Below are positions 9,229 through 17,842 of a stretch of DNA of 64,000 nucleotides, piece by piece. This DNA is from UBA981 sp942490995. Lineage in GTDB: Bacteria > Pseudomonadota > Gammaproteobacteria > Ga0077536. How positions within the stretch are numbered: position 1 is the first letter of the stretch; every line of letters starts with the position of its first letter. The DNA lies in NCBI GenBank assembly GCA_942490995.1, contig CALOBG010000051.1:1-64000 (forward strand), read 5' to 3'. Below the pieces are notes generated by a model. The model searched no databases, had not been told where the DNA came from, and saw nothing but the letters and a program-made list of their open reading frames with translations. A program made the translations under genes and the position numbers.

Positions 9229-9746
9229 GGTGCGGGCGCGGCGCCCCGGGTGGCTTCGATGAGCAGATCGCAGACCTCTCTGACCGCGCCATGCCCACCG
9301 CGCGCCTGTGTTACCGCCGCCGCCACGGCGATGATATCCGGGCAAGCATCGGCGACCGCTACCGGCAGGGCAACGCGGCTCATGGCGATGCGGTCAGGCA
9401 GGTCGTCGCCGACGTAACACACCGCCGACAGCGGCACGCCGGTCTGTGCCAGCAGCACGTCGAGCTGCGCCGATTTATCACCCACGCCCTGGTACAGACG
9501 CTCGATCCCGAGTTCTGCCATGCGCGCCTCGACCACCGCCGAACGCCGCCCGGTGATGACGGCGATCTCGATTCCGGCGCCGCGCAACGCGACCAGGCCG
9601 TAGCCGTCACGCACATGAAACGCTTTGTATTCTTCGCCTTGCGGACCCAGGATCAGACGCCCGTCGGTCAACACGCCATCCACGTCGAACACCGCGAGCC
9701 GAATTTCGCGCGCGCGTTCGAGGATCCCGGCATGGTCAAGTGCCAT
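9225..9746 (-). CDS. kdsC: 3-deoxy-D-manno-octulosonate 8-phosphate phosphatase
   Basis: HAD-superfamily phosphatase (173 residues) that hydrolyses KDO 8-phosphate to KDO during LPS core synthesis. The catalytic aspartates are D21 and D23 in VFDVDGVLTDG; later HAD motifs include AVITGR and CYVGDDLPD. This C0-type HAD lacks a large cap domain, as expected for KdsC. It lies 20 nt after kdsD and overlaps lptC by 4 nt, so KDO synthesis and LPS export are co-transcribed. Confidence 0.96.
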   Translation of the reverse strand: MALDHAGILERAREIRLAVFDVDGVLTDGRLILGPQGEEYKAFHVRDGYGLVALRGAGIEIAVITGRRSAVVEARMAELGIERLYQGVGDKSAQLDVLLAQTGVPLSAVCYVGDDLPDRIAMSRVALPVAVADACPDIIAVAAAVTQARGGHGAVREVCDLLIEATRGAAPAP

Positions 9747-9766
9747 GGCGTGGCACCGGCATCGCG

Positions 9767-10777
9767 CTACAGCACCCGCGCGCGAAGTAAATCGTGCATA
9801 TTGAGCACGCCCACCAGCCGTCGCGTCTCGTCGACCATGAGCAGGGCGTTGATCTTATGGTCCTGCATGATGCGCAGGGCTTCCGCGGCGAGCAGATCGC
9901 AACCGACGGTTTTGCATTGCGCGGTCATGACTTCGCGCATTACGGCGCGACGCACATCGTGCTCGCGCTTCAGCACGCGGCGCAGATCGCCATCGGTAAA
10001 GATCCCCAGCACGCGACGCTCCTCGTCGACCACGGCAGTCAGTCCGAGGCCGGAACGGGTCATTTCTACCAGCGCGTCGGCGACCACGTCGTCGGGGCCG
10101 ACTACCGGCATGGCGTCGCCGGAATGCATCAGATCACCGATTTTAAGGAGCAGGCGGCGACCCAGCGAACCACCCGGGTGGGCGCGGGCGAAATCGCCCT
10201 CGGTAAAGCCGCGCGCCTGCAATAACGCGATCGCCAGGGCGTCGCCCATGGCCAGGGCCGCGGTGGTACTCGAGGTTGGTGCGAGTCCGAGCGGGCAGGC
10301 TTCTTCCGTGACCTCAACGTGGATATGGACATCGGCGGCTACCGCCAGCGTCGATTCGGGATTGCCGGTCAGTGCAATCAGCGGCGTGCCCAGGCGTTTG
10401 AGCAGCGGCAGCAGAACGGTCAATTCCTCGGTTTCGCCGGAATTGGACAGGGCCAGGGCAACATCCCGCGGCGTGATCATGCCCATGTCACCGTGACTGG
10501 CTTCGCCGGCGTGGACAAAAAACGCCGGCGTGCCGGTGCTGGCCAGGGTGGCGGCGATTTTGCCGCCGATGTGTCCCGACTTGCCCATGCCCAGAACCAC
10601 GACCCGGCCGTCGCAGCGCAGCATGGTGCGCGCCGCATCGACGAAAGCGCTGTCGATTTTTTCAACCTGGCGCGCCACCGTGCGGGCTTCGACCTCGAGC
10701 ACGGCGCGACCCATGTCGACCAGCGCGCGGGCGTCGGCATCGTCCAGCAGGTGCGGATAATCGGTAGCGGAAGTCAT
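9767..10777 (-). CDS. kdsD: Arabinose-5-phosphate isomerase
   Basis: Interconverts ribulose 5-phosphate and arabinose 5-phosphate, the first step of KDO synthesis. The 336 residues contain an N-terminal SIS sugar-isomerase domain (about 40-175; VVVLGMGKSGHIGGKIAATLASTG is its nucleotide-sugar loop region) and two C-terminal CBS domains (about 210-336). The histidine in HAGEASHGDMGMI belongs to the conserved active-site region. It starts with ATG. The neighbours kdsC and the antiporter gene match the E. coli yrb order. Confidence 0.96.
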   Translation of the reverse strand: MTSATDYPHLLDDADARALVDMGRAVLEVEARTVARQVEKIDSAFVDAARTMLRCDGRVVVLGMGKSGHIGGKIAATLASTGTPAFFVHAGEASHGDMGMITPRDVALALSNSGETEELTVLLPLLKRLGTPLIALTGNPESTLAVAADVHIHVEVTEEACPLGLAPTSSTTAALAMGDALAIALLQARGFTEGDFARAHPGGSLGRRLLLKIGDLMHSGDAMPVVGPDDVVADALVEMTRSGLGLTAVVDEERRVLGIFTDGDLRRVLKREHDVRRAVMREVMTAQCKTVGCDLLAAEALRIMQDHKINALLMVDETRRLVGVLNMHDLLRARVL

Positions 10778-10853
10778 GCGGCGCGTTTCCTGTATGGCAG
10801 TCGCGGGTAAGCCAAACTTAGCTCAATTTCATTTCCGCGCGTAGGACCGTAAC

Positions 10854-11816
10854 TCAGACACTGACAAACAGCACCGCCTGGTAGGCGAGAAACCCGACCA
10901 GTAACACACCGCCATCAAAGCGGCCGATGGTGCCGGGCCGCTTGTAGGCCCAGGCCAGCGCAAACAATGCCAGGCTCATGATCAGCATATAGGGGACATC
11001 ACGTTGGATGATTTCCGCTTCGAATCGTGACGGCGCAATGAGCGCGGGCATCGCCAGCACCCCGAGCGCGTTGAACATGTTAGACCCCAGCACGTTGCCG
11101 AGCGCGATATCCGGCTCGTTTTTGAGCGCGCTGGCAATCGAGGCGGCAAGTTCGGGCAGACTGGTGCCAATGGCAACAATGGTCAGGCCGATAACGACGT
11201 CGCTGACACCAAGCGCCTGAGCGATGTCGACCGCGCCACCGACCAGCAGTTTCGAACCCACCAGCAGCAGCGCGAGGCCAAGCGCCAGCCAGGTCGTGGC
11301 GCGCAGCGGACTCATGTGTTTCGGCAGTTCGAGATCGAGCTCGTCGCGCAGCGGGTCGCCCGGTGCCGCGTGCAGCGCGAGCCACGCGGTGGCCGCGATG
11401 ATCACCGCCAGTCCGCCCAGCAGCAGGATACCGTCGACGCGGTCCAGGTCCTGGTCGTAGAGCAATGCGGAGGCGGCCAGCATAACCACCAGCATGAGCG
11501 GGAATTCCCGGCGCAGCACCGCGGATTTCACCGTCAGCGGGGCCAACACAGCGGTGGCGCCGAGCACCAGTCCGACATTGGCAATATTGGAACCGATCGC
11601 GTTGCCAATCCCGAGCGAGGGATTGCCGTTGAAGGCGGCAACGGCCGACACCAGCATTTCCGGGGCCGAGGTCGCGAAGCCGACGATGACCAGTCCAACC
11701 AGCAGCGGCGGTATGCCGAGCAGAGATGCGGTGGCGGCGGCGCCTTCGACGAATCGGTCGGCCCCGTACATGAGTAGGGCCAGCCCGCCGCACAGGGCGG
11801 CGACGGGTATCAGCAT
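10854..11816 (-). CDS. yrbG: Calcium/sodium antiporter (YrbG/CaxA family)
   Basis: An integral membrane cation antiporter of about ten helices built from two inverted repeats. The repeat signatures GFATSAPEMLVSA and IAIGTSLPELAASI carry the paired acidic residues that bind Ca2+ and Na+ in this family. I chose the ATG at 11816 (320 residues) because GGAGG lies 10 nt upstream and the protein then begins with a membrane helix; a longer frame adds a cysteine/histidine-rich stretch unlike the family. It heads the KDO/LPS operon and diverges from the murU-like gene. Confidence 0.92.
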   Translation of the reverse strand: MLIPVAALCGGLALLMYGADRFVEGAAATASLLGIPPLLVGLVIVGFATSAPEMLVSAVAAFNGNPSLGIGNAIGSNIANVGLVLGATAVLAPLTVKSAVLRREFPLMLVVMLAASALLYDQDLDRVDGILLLGGLAVIIAATAWLALHAAPGDPLRDELDLELPKHMSPLRATTWLALGLALLLVGSKLLVGGAVDIAQALGVSDVVIGLTIVAIGTSLPELAASIASALKNEPDIALGNVLGSNMFNALGVLAMPALIAPSRFEAEIIQRDVPYMLIMSLALFALAWAYKRPGTIGRFDGGVLLVGFLAYQAVLFVSV

Positions 11817-11925
11817 GGATTCAAGGCGCCTCCGATCATGGGCGCAATGATGACAGATCGTCCCCGTCGATAACATCACGGCACAGGCGGTCTGGCCCTG
11901 CTCAGAATCGGATTGCGAACGCTCC

Positions 11926-11931
11926 TATAAT
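11926..11931 (+). promoter_or_regulatory. Probable -10 element upstream of the murU-like gene
   Basis: A perfect TATAAT lies 36 nt before the GTG start in the 150 nt divergent intergenic region. No convincing -35 hexamer is seen 16-18 nt upstream, so the promoter call is tentative. The reverse strand also reads as a -10-like ATTATA here, so this site may also serve yrbG. Confidence 0.45.
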
Positions 11932-11966
11932 GGCGCCCCAAACCGACTCGATGAGATCAACATCGC

Positions 11967-12635
11967 GTGAAGGCCATGATCCTGGCTGCCGGCCGCGGTG
12001 AACGACTGCGCCCGCTGACCGACACAACGCCGAAACCGCTCATCGAGATCGGCGGCGAGACCCTCATCGAGCGACATCTGCGTGCACTCGCCGGCGCCGG
12101 TTTCAGCGAGGTGGTGATCAACGTTGCCCATCTCGGCGCACTGATCGAACAGCGGCTCGGTGACGGCGCCAGATATGGCCTTTCCCTGCAATACTCGCGC
12201 GAACCGGACGGTGCGCTGGAAACCGCCGGCGGCATCGCCGCAGCATTGCCCCTGCTCGGCGAGGAGGCGTTCGTGGTGGTCAATGCCGATGTCTGGACGG
12301 ATTACGATTTTTCGCGGCTCGCCGCGCCACGCGCGACAGCCCACCTGGTGCTGGTCGACAATCCGCCGTTCCATCCTGAAGGGGATTTTTCCCTGCTCGA
12401 GGGAGGCATCGCCCGCCTGGCGCGCAATACCCACACCTACAGCGGGATCGGGGTGTATACCCCGGGCGTATTTGCCGGTCTCCAGGCCGGGCGGGCGCGC
12501 CTGGCCCCGCTTTTGTTCGAACTGTGTCGGCGCCAGGCCCTCAGCGGCGAGGTCTATGGCGGGCGCTGGTATGACATCGGCACCCGCGACCGGCTCGAGC
12601 AGGTACGGCAGGCTATTACCGCTCACGGCGCTTGA
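11967..12635 (+). CDS. murU: MurU-like sugar-1-phosphate nucleotidyltransferase
   Basis: A 222-residue nucleotidyltransferase. The N-terminal signature KAMILAAGRGERLRPLT and the PKPL motif are typical of enzymes that join UTP to a sugar 1-phosphate. The length and sequence resemble MurU of Pseudomonas, which makes UDP-MurNAc in peptidoglycan recycling. The usual partner kinase gene amgK is not adjacent, so the substrate is inferred. The start is GTG, with an alternative ATG three codons later. A lytic transglycosylase gene follows, which fits a role in cell-wall recycling. Confidence 0.8.
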   Translation: MKAMILAAGRGERLRPLTDTTPKPLIEIGGETLIERHLRALAGAGFSEVVINVAHLGALIEQRLGDGARYGLSLQYSREPDGALETAGGIAAALPLLGEEAFVVVNADVWTDYDFSRLAAPRATAHLVLVDNPPFHPEGDFSLLEGGIARLARNTHTYSGIGVYTPGVFAGLQAGRARLAPLLFELCRRQALSGEVYGGRWYDIGTRDRLEQVRQAITAHGA

Positions 12636-12749
12636 CCTCGGCGCCGTCTGGGGCGATCATGCTGCAGCGCAAAAAAATACAGCCCACCAGGGTGGCCGCT
12701 CCGCGGCACGCCCGAAGCGCGCAGCACTTGAATTACGACACGGAACGCA

Positions 12750-14801
12750 ATGCATTCGAGTTTCTGGAATGTGCATTGCCCGCGTGCCTATTGCAGTTTG
12801 AGCGCCCGCCTGGTCCGCCAGCTTGGCCTCGCCTGCATGCTGTTCGCGGGCCTTGCTGCAAACAACGCCTCCGCGGCCGCCGACGAGCGCGCCGCGCCGG
12901 TGCTGCGTGTGCTCAAGTTGCGTTATCAGGAAATCAACCACCCGCACCGTGACGCCGCCGGCGAGTCGCGTCTGCTCAGTGACTTCGCGCGTCGTAACGG
13001 CATGACCGTGCAATGGATCGACGCTGTCCAGCCGGCCGATCTGCGCCAACAGCTCGAAAGCGGCGACGGCGACATCGTGATCGCCGATCTGCCGCCCACG
13101 GCCCCTGCCGAAGCCGCGCTGTTGCCCAGCGTAAGCATGGGCGCCTTCCACTACGTGCTGATCGGTCGCGATGAGCTGCAGGTAGAAAATCCGTCGCAAC
13201 TGACCAACCTCAAGGTCGCCATCAGCCTCGCCTCGCCGCTATGGCAATACTTCAATGACCTCGCTGTCCAGGTCAGTGGACTGACGATGGTGGTCCTGCC
13301 TGACAACACCAGCCGCGCCGCGATCCTCGACGGCATCACCCGCGGCGATTACGACGCCGGCGTTGTTTCGGCGCGTCCGAGCGAGGACCTGGCGGCAGCC
13401 AATCCGCGCCTTAAGCGCCTGTTTCCACTCTCGGATCTGAACCTCGCGGTGTGGCGCTTCGCACCCGAAAACACGGCCCTGCGCGACCGCCTCGACTCTT
13501 ACCTCAAACGCTACCACGGTACTCTTGCCGAACCGTACAAGGCGTTCGGGGATCTCGATCAGATCCGTCGCCGGCACGTACTGCGCGTCATTACCCGCGT
13601 CGATCCGCAGAATTATTTTCTCAAGCGCGGCCGGCGCGCGGGCTTTGAATACGAACTGGTGCGCGAGTTTGCCCGCGACCAGGGTCTGGCGGTCGAGTTT
13701 CTGGTTGCCGACGACGACGAACAGGTCCTGGAGTGGTTACGCAGTGGTGCCGGTGATCTGGTTGCGACCCGCGCTGATGCCGCCAGTGTGCGTGCCGACC
13801 CGGCCCTGACCCTGTCGCGACATTACTTCCACTCGGCGGCGGTGGTCATCAATCGCAACATCGGACCACCGCTCGGCATCGGCGACCTGGGCGGCAAGCG
13901 TATCGCGGTGCTGCGTAACAGCGTGCCGCATCGCAGCCTGACCCACGATCAGGGTGACGCGGACGCGCCCACCATCGTCATATTCAATCCGGATACACCG
14001 TTCGCGGACCTGGCGGCTAGGATCAAACGCGGCGAGCTCGACGCCGCGGTTGTCGATGCTCACGCCGTCGATTCCTTGCTGAGCCAGTACCCCGACATCC
14101 AGGCCGGCCCCTCGTTACCGACCGAATTCAACTATGCCTGGACGCTGCGCACTACCGACCGTGCGCTCGGTTCGGCGGTCGACGACTTCCTGCGTTCGCG
14201 TTTCCGACGGGAAACCTACAACATCCTCGCGCGACGCTATTTTGAGCACCCCGGTTCGGCACGCTTCACCAGCTTCGAAAAGATTTCGCCCTACGACGAC
14301 CTCGTGCAGCGCCATGCCGCAAGCTTTGATTTCGACTGGCGTCTGATCGTGGCGCTGATGTATCAGGAAAGTAAGTTCAATCCGTCCGCGCAGTCCAGCG
14401 CCGGCGCTTTGGGTCTGATGCAGTTGCTGCCCGCTACCGCGCGCGCGGTCGGGGTTCGCAATCCCCTCGATCCGGAAGCCGGGATCCGCGGCGGGGTTGC
14501 CTACCTGGACCGCCTGCGACGCCGTTTCGACAGCGATATCTCGCCGCGCGAGCGCACCTGGTTTGCACTGGCCGCCTACAACATCGGCTTCCATCGAGTC
14601 GACCTCGCGCGCCGCCAGGCGGCTGAGGCGGGGCTCGATCCAAACCGCTGGTTCGGCAACGTCGAGCGCTCGATGCGCAGCATGGCTGGCCAGACCGTGA
14701 TGTATGTGCGCGCTGTCCGCTCGCTGTACAACACCTACAGCCGCGTGCATGACACGCTTACGGCCGGTACCGAAGCAGGCGCGACGGCGCCGCCGATCTG
14801 A
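12750..14801 (+). CDS. mltF: MltF-like lytic transglycosylase with two solute-binding domains
   Basis: The C-terminal SLT domain (about 515-650) cleaves peptidoglycan glycan strands; the catalytic glutamate is E540 in MYQESKFNPSAQSSAGALGL, followed by GLMQLLPATA and AAYNIG. Upstream are two amino-acid-binding-like (SBP3) modules, about residues 50-265 and 276-490; E. coli MltF (518 residues) has only one. A hydrophobic signal (about 21-43, LVRQLGLACMLFAGLAA) precedes them, so the protein is periplasmic or membrane-anchored. The ATG has a weak GGA 5 nt upstream; TTG at codon 17 would give a more normal signal peptide. It converges with queC, the stops lying 11 nt apart. Confidence 0.85.
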   Translation: MHSSFWNVHCPRAYCSLSARLVRQLGLACMLFAGLAANNASAAADERAAPVLRVLKLRYQEINHPHRDAAGESRLLSDFARRNGMTVQWIDAVQPADLRQQLESGDGDIVIADLPPTAPAEAALLPSVSMGAFHYVLIGRDELQVENPSQLTNLKVAISLASPLWQYFNDLAVQVSGLTMVVLPDNTSRAAILDGITRGDYDAGVVSARPSEDLAAANPRLKRLFPLSDLNLAVWRFAPENTALRDRLDSYLKRYHGTLAEPYKAFGDLDQIRRRHVLRVITRVDPQNYFLKRGRRAGFEYELVREFARDQGLAVEFLVADDDEQVLEWLRSGAGDLVATRADAASVRADPALTLSRHYFHSAAVVINRNIGPPLGIGDLGGKRIAVLRNSVPHRSLTHDQGDADAPTIVIFNPDTPFADLAARIKRGELDAAVVDAHAVDSLLSQYPDIQAGPSLPTEFNYAWTLRTTDRALGSAVDDFLRSRFRRETYNILARRYFEHPGSARFTSFEKISPYDDLVQRHAASFDFDWRLIVALMYQESKFNPSAQSSAGALGLMQLLPATARAVGVRNPLDPEAGIRGGVAYLDRLRRRFDSDISPRERTWFALAAYNIGFHRVDLARRQAAEAGLDPNRWFGNVERSMRSMAGQTVMYVRAVRSLYNTYSRVHDTLTAGTEAGATAPPI

Positions 14802-14812
14802 GTCGTCTGCCG

Positions 14813-15508
14813 TTACGCGTTGTGCGCCTGGTAGCGCGTCGGATCGACGATACCGGCGGCGCTGAAGCCGTCCCGGCGCAGGCGGCAGGCGTCACACGCG
14901 CCACACGCCTCGGCGGCGGCGTTCGGTTGGTAGCAGCTCAGGGTCATGCTGTAATCGAGCCCTAGCCGCACGCCGGTGCGGATAATTTCAGCTTTACTCA
15001 TCTCGATCAGCGGTGCGTGCACCGAAAATCGCTGACCCGCTACGCCGGCCGCGGTGGCGACCGCGCACAGGCGTTCGAACTGCTCGATAAAAGCCGGTCT
15101 GCAGTCCGGGTAGCCGGAATAATCAACCGCGTTGACGCCGATCAGGATACGCCGGGCAGCAAGGATCTCGGCCCAGCCCAGGGCCAGCGACAGCAGGATG
15201 GTATTGCGCGCCGGAACATAGGTCACCGGAATGCCGTCACCGGGTTGGTGCGGCACCGCGATGCTGGTGTCGGTCAGGGCCGAGCCGCCGAACTGCCCGA
15301 AATCCACCCGCACGACCCGGTGCGCGGTCGCGCCCAGGGCCCGTGCGATGTCTGCCGCCGCCGCCAGTTCACACTCGTGACGCTGGCCATAGTCGACGCT
15401 CAACGCATGGCAGGACAAGCCGTCCGCGGTCGCCATGGCCAGCACGGTAGCGGAATCCAGGCCGCCGGAAAGCAGCACCACCGCACGCTTGTCAGCGGCC
15501 GGGTTCAT
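14813..15508 (-). CDS. queC: 7-cyano-7-deazaguanine synthase QueC
   Basis: ATP-dependent enzyme that converts 7-carboxy-7-deazaguanine to preQ0, a precursor of queuosine in tRNA. The PP-loop SGGLDSAT lies at residues 14-21, and the zinc-binding cysteines are in the C-terminal CGACDACRLRR. The ATG at 15508 gives 231 residues, the family length; the longer frame reads antisense into queE. The start overlaps the queE 3' end by 17 nt. QueD and QueF are not in the window. Confidence 0.96.
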   Translation of the reverse strand: MNPAADKRAVVLLSGGLDSATVLAMATADGLSCHALSVDYGQRHECELAAAADIARALGATAHRVVRVDFGQFGGSALTDTSIAVPHQPGDGIPVTYVPARNTILLSLALGWAEILAARRILIGVNAVDYSGYPDCRPAFIEQFERLCAVATAAGVAGQRFSVHAPLIEMSKAEIIRTGVRLGLDYSMTLSCYQPNAAAEACGACDACRLRRDGFSAAGIVDPTRYQAHNA

Positions 15509-16187
15509 CGCCCCACAGCAGTTTGTGCAGCTGGATCTGAAATCGCACCGGCGCGCGGTCTTCGACCACCCAATCGGCCAGCTCACGGGCCGGCAGCTGA
15601 CCATGGCTGGGCGAGAACAGGATCTCGGCGTCGACCGCGTGGCTGGCGATGAACTCACGGCTCCAGTCGTAATCGGCACGGTCGGCGATCACGAATTTGA
15701 GCTGGTCGCCGGCGCGCAGGTGCTTGAGATTGGCGAGGCGATTGCGCGCGGACTCGCCCGACGCCGGGGTTTTGATGTCAACGACTTTCATGACCCGCCG
15801 GTCGACCGCCGCGATATCGAGAGCGCCGCTGGTCTCGAGCGAGACCCGGTAGCCGGCGTCGCACAGCGCGCGCATCAGTGGCAGCACCGCCGGCTGGGCC
15901 AGCGGCTCGCCACCGGTCACGGTGACCCAGGCAACGCCGAACGCTTCGACCTGGGACAGGATCGCCGCCTGGCTCATCATGGTGCCACCGGAAAACGCAT
16001 AGGCGGTATCGCAATAGATACAGCGCAGCGGACAGCCGGTGGTGCGCACGAACACCGTCGGACGACCGACGGTGGTCGACTCGCCCTGCAGTGACAGGAA
16101 AATTTCGGTGATCCGCAGTGCGGTTTCAGAACCCGCCGCGGCCGGTTGATTTTTCATCGCCGCCGCGGTGCTGGCGCCGGGCGCCAT
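15492..16187 (-). CDS. queE: 7-carboxy-7-deazaguanine synthase QueE
   Basis: Radical-SAM enzyme that rearranges carboxy-tetrahydropterin to 7-carboxy-7-deazaguanine. The cluster-binding cysteines are C52, C56 and C59 in GCPLRCIYCD, a CX3CX2C spacing, and the SAM-binding VTVTGGEPLAQ follows. The substrate segment SLQGESTTVGRP is near the N-terminus. It starts 11 nt after cpoB; an ATG ten codons downstream (16157) is an alternative start. The frame ends inside queC, so the two queuosine genes are translationally linked. Confidence 0.95.
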   Translation of the reverse strand: MAPGASTAAAMKNQPAAAGSETALRITEIFLSLQGESTTVGRPTVFVRTTGCPLRCIYCDTAYAFSGGTMMSQAAILSQVEAFGVAWVTVTGGEPLAQPAVLPLMRALCDAGYRVSLETSGALDIAAVDRRVMKVVDIKTPASGESARNRLANLKHLRAGDQLKFVIADRADYDWSREFIASHAVDAEILFSPSHGQLPARELADWVVEDRAPVRFQIQLHKLLWGDEPGR

Positions 16188-16198
16188 CGGCGCGTCGC

Positions 16199-17242
16199 TC
16201 AGGGCACGGCGCGCATGCGTTGCATGCGCTCATCGGCCAGGCGCGCGGCGGCCGAACCCGGAAAGCGGGTTTTCAGGTCGGTAAGCACGGCCGCGGCCTG
16301 TTCGGAAAGGCCGAGCTCGTCATAGCTGTAGGCGATTTTCAGCATCGCGTGCGATTGTTTTTTGCTGGCCGGATGATTCTGCAGCAATTTCTGGTATTGC
16401 TCGATGGCCGGTTCGAACTGGCGCATGACGTAATACGCTTCACCCAGCCAGTACTGCGCGTTGTCCGCGTTGCGGCTGGCCGGATAAAGCTGCAGGTAGC
16501 TGTTGAACGCGGCGATCGAATCTTCGTACTGACCGGCCTTGAGCATCGTGAATGCTTCGCGATAGGCAGTCTCCGACGCCGCGCTGTCAATGGTCGGCCC
16601 CGCCACCGCACGCGGCGGCGTCGGGGTGTTGATGACCACGGCGGTATGTGCCGGCGGCACGGCGGCCGCGGGGGTCGGCGGTACGGCGGCCGGCGCAGCC
16701 GGCGGAACTGCGGCGCCGGGGACCGGCGGCGCGGTAGCGGCAGTTCGCGGGATCTCGCGGATCCGCGCATCCGGCACCACGCCCTGGGGCGTGACGTCGA
16801 CCGCAATACTCTGTTCGGCCGGCGCCCCGGCGATGCGGCTGTCGCCGGCGGCAGTCAGCGTCGGCAGTGGCGGATCGACGGTCAGCTGATCGGGCGCCGC
16901 CGGCAGCGCCGCGATGGCGCCAGCCGCGGACACCGGCGCGCCACCCTGTTCAAGCGCGCCGAGGCGGCGATCGACATCGACATAGGCGTCGCGCTGGGAC
17001 TTGCGCTGCTGCTCAAGGGCAAAAATCTGGTTCTCCAGTTCGCCGCGCAGCTGGCGCACTTCCTGCTGCAGCAGTTCCACCTGGCGCACGAGATCGAGCA
17101 GGCCCTTGTTCTCCAGGGCCTGTTCAACACGCTGCAGACGCAGGTTCACCGCGCCCTCGGCCTGAGCCTGCGCCACGGCCGGCAGCAACAGCGCGCCCAG
17201 CACCGGTAACGCCGCGGCGCGCAGGCTTCTCGCCATATTCAT
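16199..17242 (-). CDS. cpoB: Cell division coordinator CpoB (YbgF)
   Basis: Periplasmic Tol-Pal accessory protein that in E. coli links outer-membrane constriction to peptidoglycan synthesis. The 347 residues comprise a signal peptide ending AVAQAQA (about 27), a coiled coil (about 30-95, LVRQVELLQQEVRQLRGELE), an alanine/proline-rich linker (about 100-215) and C-terminal TPR repeats (about 225-345, with YPASRNADNAQYWLGEAYY). The linker is long compared with E. coli. The ATG overlaps the pal stop as TGATG. Confidence 0.94.
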   Translation of the reverse strand: MNMARSLRAAALPVLGALLLPAVAQAQAEGAVNLRLQRVEQALENKGLLDLVRQVELLQQEVRQLRGELENQIFALEQQRKSQRDAYVDVDRRLGALEQGGAPVSAAGAIAALPAAPDQLTVDPPLPTLTAAGDSRIAGAPAEQSIAVDVTPQGVVPDARIREIPRTAATAPPVPGAAVPPAAPAAVPPTPAAAVPPAHTAVVINTPTPPRAVAGPTIDSAASETAYREAFTMLKAGQYEDSIAAFNSYLQLYPASRNADNAQYWLGEAYYVMRQFEPAIEQYQKLLQNHPASKKQSHAMLKIAYSYDELGLSEQAAAVLTDLKTRFPGSAAARLADERMQRMRAVP

Positions 17243-17787
17243 CAGTAGACCAGCTCCACGCGGCGATTGAGGCCGTAAGACTGTTCGTCGTGTCCGTCGG
17301 CCGCCGGCTGCTCCTCGCCGTAGCTGACCGCGGTTACCTGCCCGGCCGAAGCGCCGAGCAGGACCAGCTGGCGGCGCACGGCCAGCGCGCGGCGTTCACC
17401 AAGGGCGAGGTTGTATTCACGCGACCCGCGTTCGTCGGCGTGTCCTTCCAGGGTCACGGTGGTGCCCGGATTGGCCGCCAGCAGGGCGGCGTGAGCGGCC
17501 ACGGTGTCGTTGAAATCAGCGCGTATGTTGGCGCTGTCGTAGTCGAAGTAGATCACGCGCACCGCCAGCGGACTGGTCGGATCGTTCAATGCGGCAAGGC
17601 TGACCGAGCGGTCGTCCTCAAGACCCTGGCTCTGCACGCCACTGCCCGCGCCCGCATCGTCGCTCATACTGCGATCTTCGACGTTGGCGCGGTTTTGTGC
17701 GTCCGCGTCCTTGGTCTTGCTTGAACCGCAGGCCGCGAGCGTCAGCGCGACGAGCACAACACATAGTTTCAGACCCATGCCTTTCAT
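17242..17787 (-). CDS. pal: Peptidoglycan-associated lipoprotein Pal
   Basis: Outer-membrane lipoprotein that binds peptidoglycan and TolB. I chose the ATG at 17787 because GAGGA lies 8 nt upstream; the protein then starts MKGMGLKLC and the lipobox LAAC places the lipidated cysteine at residue 20. The OmpA-like domain fills the C-terminal half, with VTLEGHADERGSREYNLALG and the terminal NRRVELVY. At 181 residues it matches the family. The preceding frame also offers ATG codons at 17793 and earlier, which are less well placed. Confidence 0.96.
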   Translation of the reverse strand: MKGMGLKLCVVLVALTLAACGSSKTKDADAQNRANVEDRSMSDDAGAGSGVQSQGLEDDRSVSLAALNDPTSPLAVRVIYFDYDSANIRADFNDTVAAHAALLAANPGTTVTLEGHADERGSREYNLALGERRALAVRRQLVLLGASAGQVTAVSYGEEQPAADGHDEQSYGLNRRVELVY

Positions 17788-17842
17788 GTTCATTATCCTC
17801 AGTGAAGAGATATCGCGCCGCGCTATCCGCAACGGCTGTTGA

